DNA from: Fasciolopsis buskii
Lineage: Eukaryota; Platyhelminthes; Trematoda; Plagiorchiida; Fasciolidae
Reading direction: 5' to 3'
Assembly (NCBI GenBank): GCA_008360955.1
Contig: LUCM01002360.1
Coordinates: 164,957 to 228,956, forward strand
DNA: 64,000 nt
In this document: positions 1-13,300 of the stretch, in pieces
Position numbering within the stretch: position 1 is the stretch's first letter
Layout of the letters: each line of letters opens with the position of its first letter
Position numbers and translations under genes: made by a program
Notes under the pieces: model-generated
Database searches by the model: none
Seen by the model: only the letters and a program-made list of their open reading frames with translations
What the model was told of the DNA's origin: nothing

Positions 1-1294
1 ATGCTCGGATGAGGTGAAACAGGTTGTGGGAATTTCCAGCGTTTCCAGCATGTTCCATCTCCTAGGCTGGTTGAAACCAGTAGATCTGGTGATCTGTGCA
101 CAAGCTTGCTTTGGGTTCACTTCTCGCGATGAGCCGTGCTTCATCGTGCTCGCCTCCAGTCGGGATGGACTGATGTGCGTCAAGACGAAGCAGAGTCTCA
201 GCAGAAATCCAGGGTGTTACAACGCGACAGGTCAGGCCACAACTCGCTAAGCCAGCAGAATGCAAACAACCAGTGCTCTCTGATGTTTTGATGTGGAGGC
301 AATCCTAGATTTTCATCCGGCGTGCTTTGGAAGACGGATAGGCAAGTAGGATCAGATGGCTTGTCGCAACCCAACTGACGCTGCACGATGAGTTTTGATC
401 GCCCACCACCACGTCACATGGAAATGTCAGTAGAAATTAACGCCTAGTATGAGTTGAGGGAGTGCTCCAGTCCTGTGCACCCCCCCATCATCTCTCACTA
501 ATATCGATGTGGCCGATTTGGGTCTACCACTGACTCGATGATAGTGTACGCCAAGTGGCGTACCGGCGATTGGGATGACTGAAGATGGTACGGGCGAGAA
601 ACAATCGATGGTGATATTATTAGGGCTATCGCTGGCCATTCTGAAACCAACAAGCCTTCGACACTGACTGTTTGTACGCGGCCGCGCATTCAGTGGGCTT
701 GGGTCCACCTTATTCGGGCCTAACGACCTGGATGGTGGCCATTCCCCATGGACGCGCCCATCATAAGATAACAAAATCGGAAAGGTTTCTTGCACTTGGA
801 TTTGTTAGCGGGACAGATGACTGCATTTTTGTTTAGTGCCGTAGGATGGTGCCCGCGTCTTTGTTAACCGATCAATTTATGGAAGGTAGGCTGCTATGTT
901 TGTTGAGTGTGATCGAATGAACAGCCGAACGTACGCGTTATTACCACCGCCGATTAGAAAGCACTCGCTTTTGGTACTTCTACTGCTGACGTAACGAGAA
1001 AGAGCAACCCAAAATGGTACACATCATCAAGTATGGTTCCGTCATCAGCTTCTATGCGGTTTTCTTAACACTGCGTGGACGTAACTTGGAGAGAAGCAAA
1101 ACAGCCACATAGCACGATTAAATACTTTGATTTTCTCCCTACTTGGGGGATTTCAGCCGATTCATCTTACTGCGCACGGCACACATTACAAGAATGCTAC
1201 TGCTTTGAATCAACAACCAAATTCATGGTCTGATCAGTTCACAGCTTTGATTGAAACCGAATTGAAAATGTCTGCTGCCCGTTTTTAAAAGTTA

Positions 1295-1343
<49 letters not shown>

Positions 1344-2000
1344 CCATTCATTCCACTGGCTAAATGCAGATGGTTGTCAACCGTCTAACAAGGGTCCCAC
1401 TGTTCCAGCACGAAAAGCATAATCCCCCTTGTCCGGAGAGTGAGGGACGGGCGAAAACTCAAAAGGAAAGGCTAGTTATTTGTGGAATCCTTAGATGAAA
1501 CCACCAGTCTTCAAGGCTTCCAATGCATCTCTCCATCGGGCAGAAATCGTTACAAGAACCTTGTTGGGATAATGCATTTTTGATAACAACTAAGTCTCCG
1601 TTGATTTTACGCTCTGTGGAAACATTTGGGATCCCGTGAAAAGGACGAATATGGTAATGAAGACCGATCTATATTTTCAGCGTTTGAAAGAGTGCTCTGG
1701 CAAAATCTGGGAACGAAAAACCATTAACGTTCATAAGTTGAACTGGTCGGCAGCATTTTTAAAAGAGTCAGTGCTACTTTTGCCCTCGGTGACAGTAATA
1801 CGAGATAACGATTTTACACACTATTTATTTTCTCACGATACATCGTTTTTCGTGTTTCCTTTCGGTAGGATTGCTGAAATCATCAAATGAATGGGAGTGA
1901 ATGTGGTTTGCACAGGAACCAGACCCCGTGGGGAAGATTTTTTCTGCGTTCTCTATGTTCACTGCAAAATGGGTAGATTTATCGTCAAACACCGAATTCC
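1..2000. other. Upstream flank or intron, no recognised gene
   Basis: No exon of the phosphatase and no confident gene is visible. Short frames exist on both strands (for example minus 427-795 and plus 1636-1890) but none shows a motif I recognise. An AT dinucleotide run lies at 1298-1341. This stretch is probably part of the intron upstream of the first exon found. Confidence 0.5.
1298..1341. repeat. (AT)n microsatellite
   Basis: About 44 bases of uninterrupted alternating A and T. Confidence 0.97.
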
Positions 2001-2014
2001 CTCTTGTTCTACAT

Positions 2015-2490
2015 TCTGTTTACCCCTGTCGCTAGCCCTAGCAGCTTCATTCGGTAGACTCAACCCAAGTTCATTCCCATGCCGCTTAATCAAGCGAGGA
2101 CTATTAAATGATCTCTGGCACGTCAACTAGACTCTTCCTGTGTCTGTCATGATCAAACTGTTTACATTAGGTTCACGCAGGATAGAATGCATTGGAGCAT
2201 TGTTCCTCGTCTCTCAAATGGATTGCTTCTTCTTCAGGCGGCGCCCCGCTAACCTCTGAACGTGCCAGGATAACCAAACCACTTTTTCTCTGTTCCAGAG
2301 TCAGAGTGGACGGTTGGTTCCCCAATCTGCTTTAAGGTTTACGGTCACTCGTGTCTTTAGCCTGTATCTCATTCGCCTAAGTGCGAACGGGCTTGTCGGA
2401 CGGTCCTGTTCCCCAGACTGAGCGGAAAGAAACAAATCAGACCCTCAATTTCGTCACCAGTTCATAGCCCTACCCTAGACCGTTGGACTC
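2015..2490 (+). repeat. Dispersed repeat, copy 1 (partner at 47.6-48.1 kb)
   Basis: Shares ordered blocks with 47600-48105: a cgctagccctagcagcttc-like block, a CGGTTGGTTCCCCA block, a GTCTTTAGCC block with CATTCACCT/CATTCGCCT nearby, and a TCATAGCCCTA/TCGTAGCCCTA block. Both copies are in the same orientation and diverged. No coding capacity is recognised. Confidence 0.6.
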
Positions 2491-4407
2491 GATAAAGCGG
2501 TGGACTAGAGTTATTGAAAAAAGTGGGCTTGGGCCGCAACCATTTGGCAAACTGTATTCCAACCACCGATAGCCGAATATTTTTTTTAATCACTAATCCG
2601 GTCCGTGCTATTGGCCTCGCCTATGGCAAGCTGTTTTCGTTTCCGAGCCATCTTACCATAGTCCTGCGTACAAAAGGAGATAAAAATGTCATCTGCTGAA
2701 CCTAACTCCCGAGCTTTTGTGAAACACTTTAATCCCGCCATACGAAAACCACCGTTTTGCTTGCTTTTCAAAACGTTTCGGCACACTGAAATGGTTCGTG
2801 TTGGAGAAAACAGCCGCTGATTAACTGATTCGTCTCTCGATCCACCGTCCTGTTCATCCTGATCAGATTAACTCTCACAGTCGGCTTTGATTGAGAGCAG
2901 ACGCTGTATAACTTAAGGTCATGCATGCATTCTGTCTGTTTCCTAATGCAGAGCCTGCTTTGGGATCACTATCACGCCCCAGCCTATTGAGTCCCAACTC
3001 AGGGTTGAACTGTCGAGGCCCTCACACCAAACAAGAGGTTCACAGATCAGAAGAGCAACGGTTTTCGTTCATCAGCGAGTGCTAAATCAAAGAACTCGCA
3101 TCAAGCTCTCGCTACTCTTGCTAACATTTATGGTTGGTGTCAAAACGTTGACTGTGTGCATCACTTCCTCAAGTTTTCCACGCCCTTTGCCTTATTTTTG
3201 ACTTAAGTCCAATTCTTTCCTTCGTCAGACAGATCGTTTTCAATTTCACAACTACTTACTTCATTCCTTCTATCCACCATTCTCGGCACATCCTCCCTAA
3301 TTTTGCATTTTAACTTCCCCAACAGGGATGTTTCAGTTTATTTGGTTAGAAATTCAGCATTATTTTTGTACCGTTTACTCCTCCTCAACAGCAACGATTC
3401 CTCGGTTTTGGGGCTATTGTGTTCCAACACTTAGACATTGATTTCAAAAGACTCAGATCTCAAATCACCATTCTGGATAATTTCGATGTCCACATCAAAG
3501 GTTACGAATTTCACTCATCGGACCCTGACTACCGGACTCGAGGCTGAGACGTTTGCTGCAATATTTGCCGATTGATTGACCTGCCTTACATTCTCGAATC
3601 TGTTGACCACCGTTCGCACACCTTGGGTCTCATTCTTACGTCCATCTCCCCATTATTCTCGAGTATTACTTCCCCTGTCTTCTGGATCATTGAACCGTTG
3701 TCTCCACTTCTTCTTCATACCCCATCCTAGTACTCGACATGTTTTAGCCTTACGATCCTACCGACTGGGACGGTTTTTATGAATTTCTTTTCTTACTCAG
3801 CCCAACATCGCGACACTTTTTTGTGCAAGGTAGAGAAAAATGTTCGGTCACCATACACAAAGTCAGAGGAGGGTTCGTACACTTGAAAATAACCTCATCC
3901 ATCACCCGTGGCTGACTATTATTGCCTCCTGCCAAGGGGGTATTCCGTACTTTTTTTTTCTTATTCAACTTTCCTTCCATTAGCATTTCCTCTGGCTCTC
4001 TAGAATCGTCTTGATACAGCCGAGGCTTTTACCTCTCGGCATGTCCCGAACTGCATTCTGATTGCCAGGTCTACTGCTCCGCCTTCCCCTCATGTTCCCA
4101 GTCATGAGATTTCCCCTGCCATATCTATCGGAAAGGTCCATATAGTTCTATTTAATCTGAATGTTGCCGAACCGCCGGATCCGGATGGCACCCCCGGAGC
4201 GTCTTAAAGTATACTCCAGAGTAAGCCTAATTCTGCGCTTCTTTCTGTTCCTCCTAATCATGATATGTATGTTCTATATAAAAAGGGTAGAACAAATCCT
4301 TCCCAGAAGCACGCAACTGGTTCTGTGGTTATTGCACCTCGTCAAGTATGCGTGCCTAATTCTCTCCTGTCTAATCATCCCCAATGTTGTACACTATTGC
4401 TAGTTTC

Positions 4408-4574
4408 GCATTAGAATCTGATTTGAGTCATTACGAGCGTGAATAAATGATGAGTCCACTTAAGAATCACACGGTGGCTCATCCTAGTCAACAAAAAACC
4501 CGATGAATCGCCATGAGATTCTTAAATGAACTCACTATCCCCTCACGTTTCTAATGATTCGAGACTCTGATGCT
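4408..4574. repeat. Imperfect inverted repeat inside the LINE
   Basis: The stretch from 4408 to about 4465 pairs imperfectly with about 4515-4574 (GAGTCATTA against TAATGATTC, ACTTAAGAAT against ATTCTTAAAT). It could be a small MITE-like insertion or an internal hairpin. Confidence 0.5.
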
Positions 4575-4654
4575 AAATATTTTTCTCCTACCCCGATACG
4601 TGGAAAATTTTTAATCCCGTCGGCTATTTTTCCACCACTCCTTTACTTTTCATC

Positions 4655-4810
4655 TTATCTCCTTTATCATGTGCATCATTTTCAGAAAGATGGTCAGCGA
4701 AGAGCTGACAATTGGGGAAATTTGACCGACAATGAGGGCGAGGTTAAACCCGTAACCTTCAGATTGAGACGCCTCACCGTTGGCCGCTTGGCCACTGTTG
4801 GTCTGTTCTT
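4655..4810 (-). mobile_element. tRNA-related SINE copy (family A), degraded, minus orientation
   Basis: Matches the minus-oriented copy at 44580-44745 in order: a CATCATTTTCA block, an AGAGCTGACAATTGGG block and the diverged B-box region followed by CGCTTGGCCACTG. It interrupts the jockey-like LINE, so it is younger than that element. Confidence 0.55.
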
Positions 4811-5479
4811 TTGACTGTTCTGAAACTGTTATCTCTGACTAGCTCCGTGAATGTGAAGGTTTGTTGGTGATCATCAATATGGTTTCAGCTCTCATCGTCT
4901 CCCAGGCCTCTATTAGCTTCTATTACCCCAAACCTCTGGTCGGATGCGCTTGATAATCACGAAGAAACTCATTTAACTTCACTGGACCTCTCTAAGGCAT
5001 TCAATCTAGTTTCACTCGAAGGTCCGCTGTCAGAATTGTTTTCGTGCGATTTCATCCGGCTCCCGCATTATGGATTTCATGTTTTATATGTAAGCGAACC
5101 GTCTCCGTCCGAGTCGATGGAGTTCTGTCTCAAGGGCTCCGTGTAGAGATACTGGTGTTCCTGATGGTCGTACACTTTTTCCCACCCTCTTTCTGCTGTT
5201 TAATGATTACTTTCCAACATCGACCTCTTACCCTCTTTACCGTTTTGCCAATATTGCCACTCTCCATTGCTTTCTTTCGTACTGTGCTACTCGCCAAGCC
5301 ACTACCAACTTCGAGCACAGTCACACTGTTCGCAGTGTATCATTTGCTTCCAATCTGGGACAAATCTGTGCTTGGGGCTCTACAAATCGTATCTATTTCA
5401 ACGCTTCCGGAACCTCTCTCATCGTTGTTTCAATCAGGTGTCTTATTCTTCCCAACTGAATTGTGACTTGACCACTCTG

Positions 5480-5775
5480 CAGTGATGTCACTTTTATTAC
5501 TATACCATTTCCCGCATTAATTTGAACTTATCAAAAATATACGCAATTTTGCCAAAACTACTGAGATATGTCATCCAGGTGGCTTATCGAAATCTCGTTT
5601 GCATCGGTCTGAAACGTGATCTATCTTACACATACACATTTGTGCGTACGTACTGCAATGTGCACTGATTGTCAGTGCGTTGCTTTGGAATCTGCGAGCA
5701 ATTGTGCGCTTACTAGGTCTTATGAAAGAGAGATATGTCCCTACTGAATTCCGAATATTTCTGCCATAATTCTAA
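5480..5775 (+). repeat. Dispersed repeat (family C) copy 1, inserted in the LINE
   Basis: Shares TATACCATTTCC, GAAATCTCGTTTGCAT...GAAACGTGATC and AGAGA(G)ATATGTCCC-type blocks with copies at 17060-17240 and 17400-17660. It separates the RT region of the LINE from its C-terminal region. Confidence 0.6.
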
Positions 5776-7209
5776 ATTAATGTGGGAAATGGTATAGGAC
5801 TATCAGTAAATTCTTCTCTTTTTTTAGCTTCCTTTTGTGTCAGAATTCACCTGTCATGTTGCGCACAAATTACTTTAGTTATGTGTGGAATGGGGTTGTC
5901 TACCGGCTTTTGCCTACTTGATCGGGTTGAACGAAAGGTCATTAGGTTAATTAATGATCACTCCGTGATCTACAGCCTGCAATCCTTTGCCCATCTCTGC
6001 CCATTTGCTTCATTGTCTCTTTTCTGGCGTCCTAGTTTTGGTTTTTGTTTTTCAGAACTCGCCTCGTCAGTTCCCTTTTTCATGATTTTCACTCCTTCTC
6101 CTGTTCCGGCGGCCACTCATTCTTGTCGTCTCGTCCCTAGTTGCCGAACTTCTCTCTTCCAGTCTTCCGTCACTCGCCAGACAACAAAGCTTCGGGACAC
6201 TCTTTCTCTCTTCCTATTTTCAATAGACAAAATCTTTCCGTCTGAAATCAGCGCTAACAGATTGGATCTGCCCTTCTTCATACTCACAGCTGGCAAAGCT
6301 TCACAGCTCCCAGCTATTGTTGGCCACACTGCTCTTAGGGTTTAGACCCTTTGAGTTTAGTCACGAGGCTAATTAATGCCACCAATGACGTCACCTCGCC
6401 TGGAGTCATGTGATTTGAAATCCATCCTGAGTATGACTTGATAATATCTTATTGATAATCTTTCTTCTTCCAAACCTGAATCCCATATTTCTGGATACCA
6501 AGCGGACATTCTATTCAATTAGTGACGGACATCAATGTGAAGGTCGATCTTATAACTGAGTACTCGTTTGGTTCACATTGAACAACGCAGCAGTTGGGCG
6601 GAACTCATAGGTGTCGTCTAGTCGTAAATTCAAGCCGTTTAATCCAGTATACCTTTGGTCTAATTCAGATCCCATCTTTATCATTTAAAGAAGCACAAAT
6701 CAGGTGACCTCAAGCCATTCAAGACGTCCCTTGTCTTACTTGTTACAATTCGTTGCCATAGATGGGTTCGTCAAAAGTGTACCCAAACTTTGTCCCCATG
6801 TCTTCCGATTTTCTCCGTTGTCTTCAAACCGATAGATTCTCCTTTGCGCATAGCATTCCATGCTGACCCCGCACCAATGCACGGGTTGGCATTACTCCTA
6901 TTACACCGCTGATTTGTGTTATTTGCCATACGGTTGGTTTGTTTCTTGCTGGTTAGTTGGTCGGTGGACCTTATAGACCAAATAAGGGCATCTGTTATTC
7001 ACTTCTTTGTTAGGCTGTGTTATGACCGACTCACCATGCATGCCCTGGTTTCCGGACCTATGAGCCAATGACGGAATGGAACACAGGATTTTACTCTGTC
7101 CTTACCTGATCACATTCTCACAAAATAGGACTGTAAAATGTGTCGAAAAACAATTCGATACTGCTCATCACACAATTCATTCATTACGTTTTTCCTCCCG
7201 TTTTTCTAG

Positions 7210-7397
7210 CTCCAATTCGATGTGTTTCACATGTGAAAATAAGCCCGAACACGACATCTATTATTCTGAAATGGAATCAGCCACAAAAAATTCCTTTGAC
7301 CAAGTCCGCATTAACTTCTAATGAACCGGCTGGTTTTGTCGTCATGATCGGGACTAGTCGACAGCCCCACATAGGTTCTCAGTGTTTGCAATCGAAG
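7210..7397 (+). CDS. RPTP exon 1 in window: first half of a fibronectin type III domain
   Basis: Starts after a pyrimidine-rich tract ending tttttctag (phase 1) and ends before GTAAGC (phase 0). The 62 residues begin PIRCVSHVKI and contain SIILKWNQP, the A/B strands of an FN3 domain with its conserved Trp (residue 21). A second strand, FVVMIG, fits FN3 strand C. The domain is completed by exon 2, 9.2 kb away. The phase-1 start is usual for FN3 domain boundaries and implies at least one more upstream coding exon, which I could not identify in 1-7200. Confidence 0.8.
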
Positions 7398-10300
7398 GTA
7401 AGCACGCAAGTGTCGTTTTACAACTTCGCGTCTCTTTGACTATCTGTTTGTCGGTCTCTTTGTCTTTTTGACTGTTCATTTCAATCACGATTTCTTCCAC
7501 CTTTTTAAACAGGTAAGTTTTGACTCACTTTCTTATCCGATATTTTATCTTTAAGTCCTGGAAAGTAAAGCTAAAAAGGCAACGGCGAGTGACTAATTTG
7601 TTGTTCATTACACTAGTCATATATTTAAATTTAGCCAATGGGTACAGTGTTCCCGTGAGGCAACACTCCAAACAAAAATTTCCTTGAAACCTATTTATCC
7701 AAGCTCGTTCCAGTCCACTTCAATAATGTCTGACGAAATCTGATGGCGATCTTCATCTATGCACCGACCAACGCACCCAACAACGCAACAAGGACTAATT
7801 ACATAATTCAACCAGGAGTTTCATTAACTATGCTCCCGGACGAAAAGCACCTTTTTGACACGGGCAGCTGAGCGCGCACACGGGTTTCTTAAAGGAATTC
7901 ACACTCGATATTCTGTGGAGATCTAGACCAGACCAGCTTTGCGAGGACAGTCACTAACTGGTAAAACTGACGTATGTCCGCAGTTTGGCTTCCCCATTTA
8001 GCAACCCATAGATTGTCATAATCACCTTTCTGTAAATGACCTAATTTGCCGTTTCATTAAGAGAGGAGGAGAAAATGCAAAAGATTAACAAAAAATCAGG
8101 GACAGAAATTTGGTTGCGTTCAATACGCATTTCCGATTTCTTAAATCATGTTTTTTGAAACGATATTCAAGTGACGGTCGTAAAAGGTACTGAAATGAAC
8201 ATGTGTGTACGACCTCAGTAGGTTTCCTCTATGTAGGATTTTCACGCGTTCTGTGGTGCAAATCCTAGAATCGTATGCAGTGCGTGCTACATTCTCGTGC
8301 GAGATCGTTTCAAGATCCACATGTCTGCACTCCTATGAATTTACAGTCAAGCCCAGCACATGTCGCTGCTTCCGAAGCATCAGGAAAACAATTTGATGTC
8401 GGATGCCGTCGGAACCCAGATGGATACTGTGACCAGCAGGTATACATGTCAAACCTCGATGATGTGAACAATAAAAAGCCATCCAAGCGGTACTTGGACA
8501 AAACTGAGGAAAACTCCGAAGGGACTGAAATATTGGATCTTTACAAAAAATTCTACTTGCGTGCCGAAAGCAAAAGAAGACAGGAAGCAACGTACGCTGG
8601 AGGTTGCAGTCAGTGGTTACACTCTTCCTGCGGTAGATCGTGAAAATTAGGGTGGCTGAAATAAAACTGGAGTCATATCAGGAAATCGGTACTTCGGCAA
8701 GCTCTTCCGTCACATCCAATAGGTTTCCAATACACTGCAAACCCGAGTGCGCTACACGTGTCGCAACAAACCAATTCATTCATTTGTCTTACGCGGTGAT
8801 CCCCCAACCGACGTACCTCAAATCCTCGACTGATCCAATCTCCACCTGGCTAAAGTGGACCCTGAATTCAACACTGTAAAAACGAAGACTTTCTCGTCTT
8901 CTCGCAGATCCAATTACCTAGCAACTGTTTATCAACGACCAGCAAATCGAAGACATGGCCTCCTTTAAACACTTAAGCTTCGGTTCTACCACCTAGGAGT
9001 CAAACGAAGAACTCAGTTACGAAGAGGACCGGCAACTCGCGTAAAGCATTTTTGCAGACACGACGCGTGCTTGAAATACACAGTGAAATCAGCTTTCGGA
9101 AGGGGATTAACGTCTTCCGTGTTGCTGTTAATCTCACGCTCACTTATAGGTGCGAAACCTGGCTATTGCCAGCCAACGATGCCAGAATGTTGGAAACACT
9201 TGATTACTGGTGCCCACGGAAAATTCTTCGTAGAAACTGGGAAGAAAGAATACCTAACGAGAAATTAACATGCGGTGTTCCAATCTTGAACAGCTGTCTT
9301 TCCTCCCCCTAGGCCATCGATTGTAATGGTTTTAGAATATGCTATGGTATCCCGACGTGTAAAAGCTCTCGTGACGAACATCTTGCATTTTGTTCGGAAT
9401 AGCACTGTTGTCTTAGTGGTCAGCTGAAAACTCGGATTAGTACTGTCGAAAAAAACTTTTAGCGCATGAGATAACGGTCTAGCTACGATTTTTGCGAATT
9501 CGGCCTCCGATCTTGGTGTATGGTTTGCGATGATCCACGATTTCTATGGGCCCGAATTCTCTCTAGTTTGATGTTGTTGCATAAAAATAAAAGTTATCGA
9601 GAAGAAGAAATGAGACAATATAACGGTTTCCACGCTGCTAATATTGAAATAGACCTCCTTTTGTACGCATTTAGCGCTGAAAATGAGCCTTTATCAAAGC
9701 GCTGGATTCTTGCAAATCTTGCTACCTGTGCGAGAAAGTTATCGCTACTCTTAGCATGTGATTTAGACAGCCTGATCTCAACGTCAGTTCAGATGGGTGG
9801 ATCGATTTTGTTCCACTGCCGGAGAGTAGTCCACCTGACACTATTTTACGTTGGCGTTGAGACCATGTGTACTTCGCAAACCCCTCGACTGTAATTCTGG
9901 ACGAACGACGATCAGACCACAAAAGATACAAACATGATCGTCGTTCAGGAATGACTAGCTCCATTATATTATACTGTATTGTATTGTATTGTGTTGTATT
10001 GTATTTTATTGTATTGTATTTTATTGTATTGTATTGAATTGTATTGTATTGTATCGTATAGACTTCTGCATACAAAGTAAATGCACATTTCTGAAAAAAT
10101 AAGAAAAAAGTCGCACTCAGGAATTTGGTTGAAACACTGTCACGGTTTGTCAAGATGCGTGCTTAATATGGCGCGGTGAATTCCTATAGATCTTGGTCTA
10201 GAGGGTTGAATAGGAATAGGAGAATTTGACCTATGAGAGCGGCACTTGAAAGATGTTGTGAAGAGGATGCATAGGGATCAGAAGGAATATGTGGGCAATC

Positions 10301-13300
10301 TCACATGCATAAGTGCTGATCACATAGATTTGGAAGACAACTCAGTTGTATATAAAGGCACACGCCTAGTAATTGATATAGCCCATGGGGAAGAAGTTAA
10401 AAGTCTTTCAAATTAAACTGGAGAATACAGGAAAATCAGAAAGATATTGGGAAAAACACTGGTACAGGCGAGAAAAGTGCTGTTGTTAACCTTTGTGTTG
10501 AAGCTTTCTGATTTGAAATGACAATGTCGAGATCTTACACAGTAGAAATGTCGAAGTCCCTTCAGATTTTTTACCATATAACCCATAGATATTTCACAGA
10601 ATCAACTCTGAGTTGATGAAAAATGTTTCAGAATGGTAGGCGACCAAGAGAGAGAACAGACATTTGAACATTTAAATGTGTTGAAGTCTTAGACTTGAAA
10701 TCTTAGCTTGTGTAGAGAAATCCTAGATAGAAGATAGTTGTTGGAACAACTTTAAAGCATCGTTGTCGAAAACAGCTTGAGGGGTGTCACCCAGTCATCA
10801 TACTTAAACAAATGACGGTGTTGTAGTAAGTGTGGTCTATGTGTAGAGGAGAGAAACGGCGAAGCAGCACATTGAAGGCACGCTATGTTGTTAAATAACG
10901 ACTTGAAGTTTTACCGTCATTCGTGTGCAGCTGGTCGATAGTAAAGTAATCAGACTCTAGCCAATAAGTGCCGGAAAAACAATTCTTTTAGTTTGTGAAT
11001 AGGGACCGTGGACGAATCGAATCGCCGGAAGTCCAGAAAGCGCAACGCGAGATTCATCGATGCGTCTAAGGACTTACAAATGGTGACATGAGGAAGTGAC
11101 AAGTCCAAGTGGACGTGTTGATATGGGCAAACTGACAGAGGGGGGGGGGGGGGGTATCAGGAATGCATATAAGAGTAACGCTTAACAGCAATCTTTAGTT
11201 ATTAACGCAAGATGTTAGGCAATGGCAAACGTTTTCAAGGCAGTAGAATGCAGATTTTGGTATGGAACAATATGTGATGGTCTTCAGGATCAGAATAGAA
11301 GACGAGCTTAGCGATTTATTAGTCAGAAAATTGGATGCATCCGTCGGTCAAACACATGGACGAACTCCAGGACCAATCACTGTGATAAGTTTAGTGGTGC
11401 ACAGAAAACAGTTCTTATTGCGTATTTCAATGTCTATTAGTGTCTGGAGGATGAAAGCATGGTTTAGGCTGTCGAGCTCCGCAGTACTTTTCACATCTCT
11501 TTTTCCCACACAACAGTAGAATGTCTTGTCATAAGAATCGGTTGTTGCTACCACTCAAGAGTTGGCCAGCGAATGTCGTGTTGATGCGCTTGATTTAGGC
11601 TTTTATTAGGGTGAAAATGTACCGCACGCTTGAGTTACTACGCGCTTTGTAGAATTTCTCCTTGCGTCGCCTCAGAAATTTCAGTTTCTGGGTGGAGATG
11701 TGGCCATCGGAGACGAATAGTGTCTCTAAGTGACAGCAGGTATCAGTGATCGCGTTGGCGTCTCTGTGCCAAGTCTGGCACTGTCATTGAGCAGGGGTTC
11801 AAAAGAGAAACAGACAGATGCAAGTGAAAGGGATTTCTGAAGAAGGAGAAGAATAAGGCCGTTGTGTGAAAGGTTACGCAGATGAACTCGGATTTGATTT
11901 GTTTGCCTGAAGGAATGGAAGGCTGACCGAAAGTATGTCTTTGACCCTAACATAAGCAGACAATGATCGCTACTTGAGGTGGGAGCAGGTAGTTCCAGGA
12001 AAAATAAATCAGGATAACAACTGTATCCAAAATGGAGTTGCCTCTGATGGGAGAAACGCAGAGGTCAGTCAAAGTAGATGATGCATGATTGAAATCATCT
12101 ACAGTAATATGCAGACTATCCTCAAGAAGAAAAATGAATACTAGAAAAGAGTCTAAAAACGTTGAAATTTTGTGTTGTGGGCTAAAAGAGGCAATCTCTA
12201 AGTACGTTATGATTGTACTGGTATGGCGGAAAACCTGGGATGACACTAATACGAGACAGTCAATTCCACTTTATGGTTACGTGTAAATAACTTCGGACCG
12301 GTCAGACCGGAAGAAGTTAAGGTATGTTGCCACATCGCCTCCAGTCTTCTTGTTCGAAACTCTGTCCTCCTGATGGAGTCTGATGCTGTCTATTGTCACC
12401 AGTGAATCAACAGTATCCCGGTTCAGCCAAGAATCTGATGTGCAGATGACACAAGAACGAACATGGATCGGTGACTGAAGTGCGAAGGACAGATCCGACT
12501 TTTTCGTCAACGGAGATCGCATGTTGGTACTCAACAATACCGGGCTGAGCGTCTTGGCCGGCAGGGTGCATTTAAGAGCTGTCTACCAGCCAGCGCGAGT
12601 TTCTCTTCCAAATGGATTGGAACATCTTTGAGGTACAACAATGCGTGATCCCACTCCATGTTGAGAAACAATAAGGTTTTAAAAAAGCGGTAATTCTGAC
12701 CTATTGTAACGGCGAACGGAGATCACAATTGAACCGAAAATCCCCGAAGAAATATCGATGACAGAATTGTAACGCAGCCAGTCAAAGGGCGCGTTCTCAG
12801 AGGAAAACAGCATCTTCCAAACTAACGGAATGCGGAAAGTGGGAATATTCATCTACTCCGTTGCCGAAATATCGAAGATTGATGGAAAACGTTTGTGAAG
12901 ATGGATTTACGAGTACGAGCAGGTCGTTGCGGCCGCAGTTAACACGGAAAGCAAGCACAGTAGGGAGGGCATTTCCGTTGTTTTTTATACTGCTAGTGAC
13001 TTGGGGTAATTTAATTTTAACTTGATTTCATCAGCTCCAAAAGGCAGGTTTCCATCGGGTTGAGGTTTATTTTACAGTTGCTCTGTGCTATTCTGGAATG
13101 CCCATTCTACGTCGTCCGAGAAAAAAGGTTTGTCGTTAATTTTATGTAGTGAATCGTGGCTTGTTTATCAGTAGTTCAGTGCATTCCTGTTCATTTTCAC
13201 AACCAGTAACCTTGCACTAATATACTTTGGTTCGCTCGCGGTCTCTCTGAGTGCCGGAAGTGAAATCGCAAGATCATTTGTCAGAAGACCTGCAGATAAG

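Larger units (their letters stand above)
3060..6350 (+). mobile_element. Degenerate jockey-like non-LTR retrotransposon (LINE)
   Basis: Frameshifted and stop-ridden remains of an endonuclease plus reverse transcriptase. Around 3460-3560 ILDNFDVHIKGYEFHSSDPD matches the GDFNxH strand of the endonuclease. Near 4980 LDLSKAF is the RT motif usually written DLSKAFD. At 5100-5160 comes a VRVDGV-like strand. At 5890-6130 LLDRVERKVIRLIND and the following FASLSLFW...FCFSELASSVP match the C-terminal part common to jockey-type ORF2. Two other repeats lie within it (4655-4810 and 5480-5775). Ends are approximate. It is dead by inspection. Confidence 0.72.
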
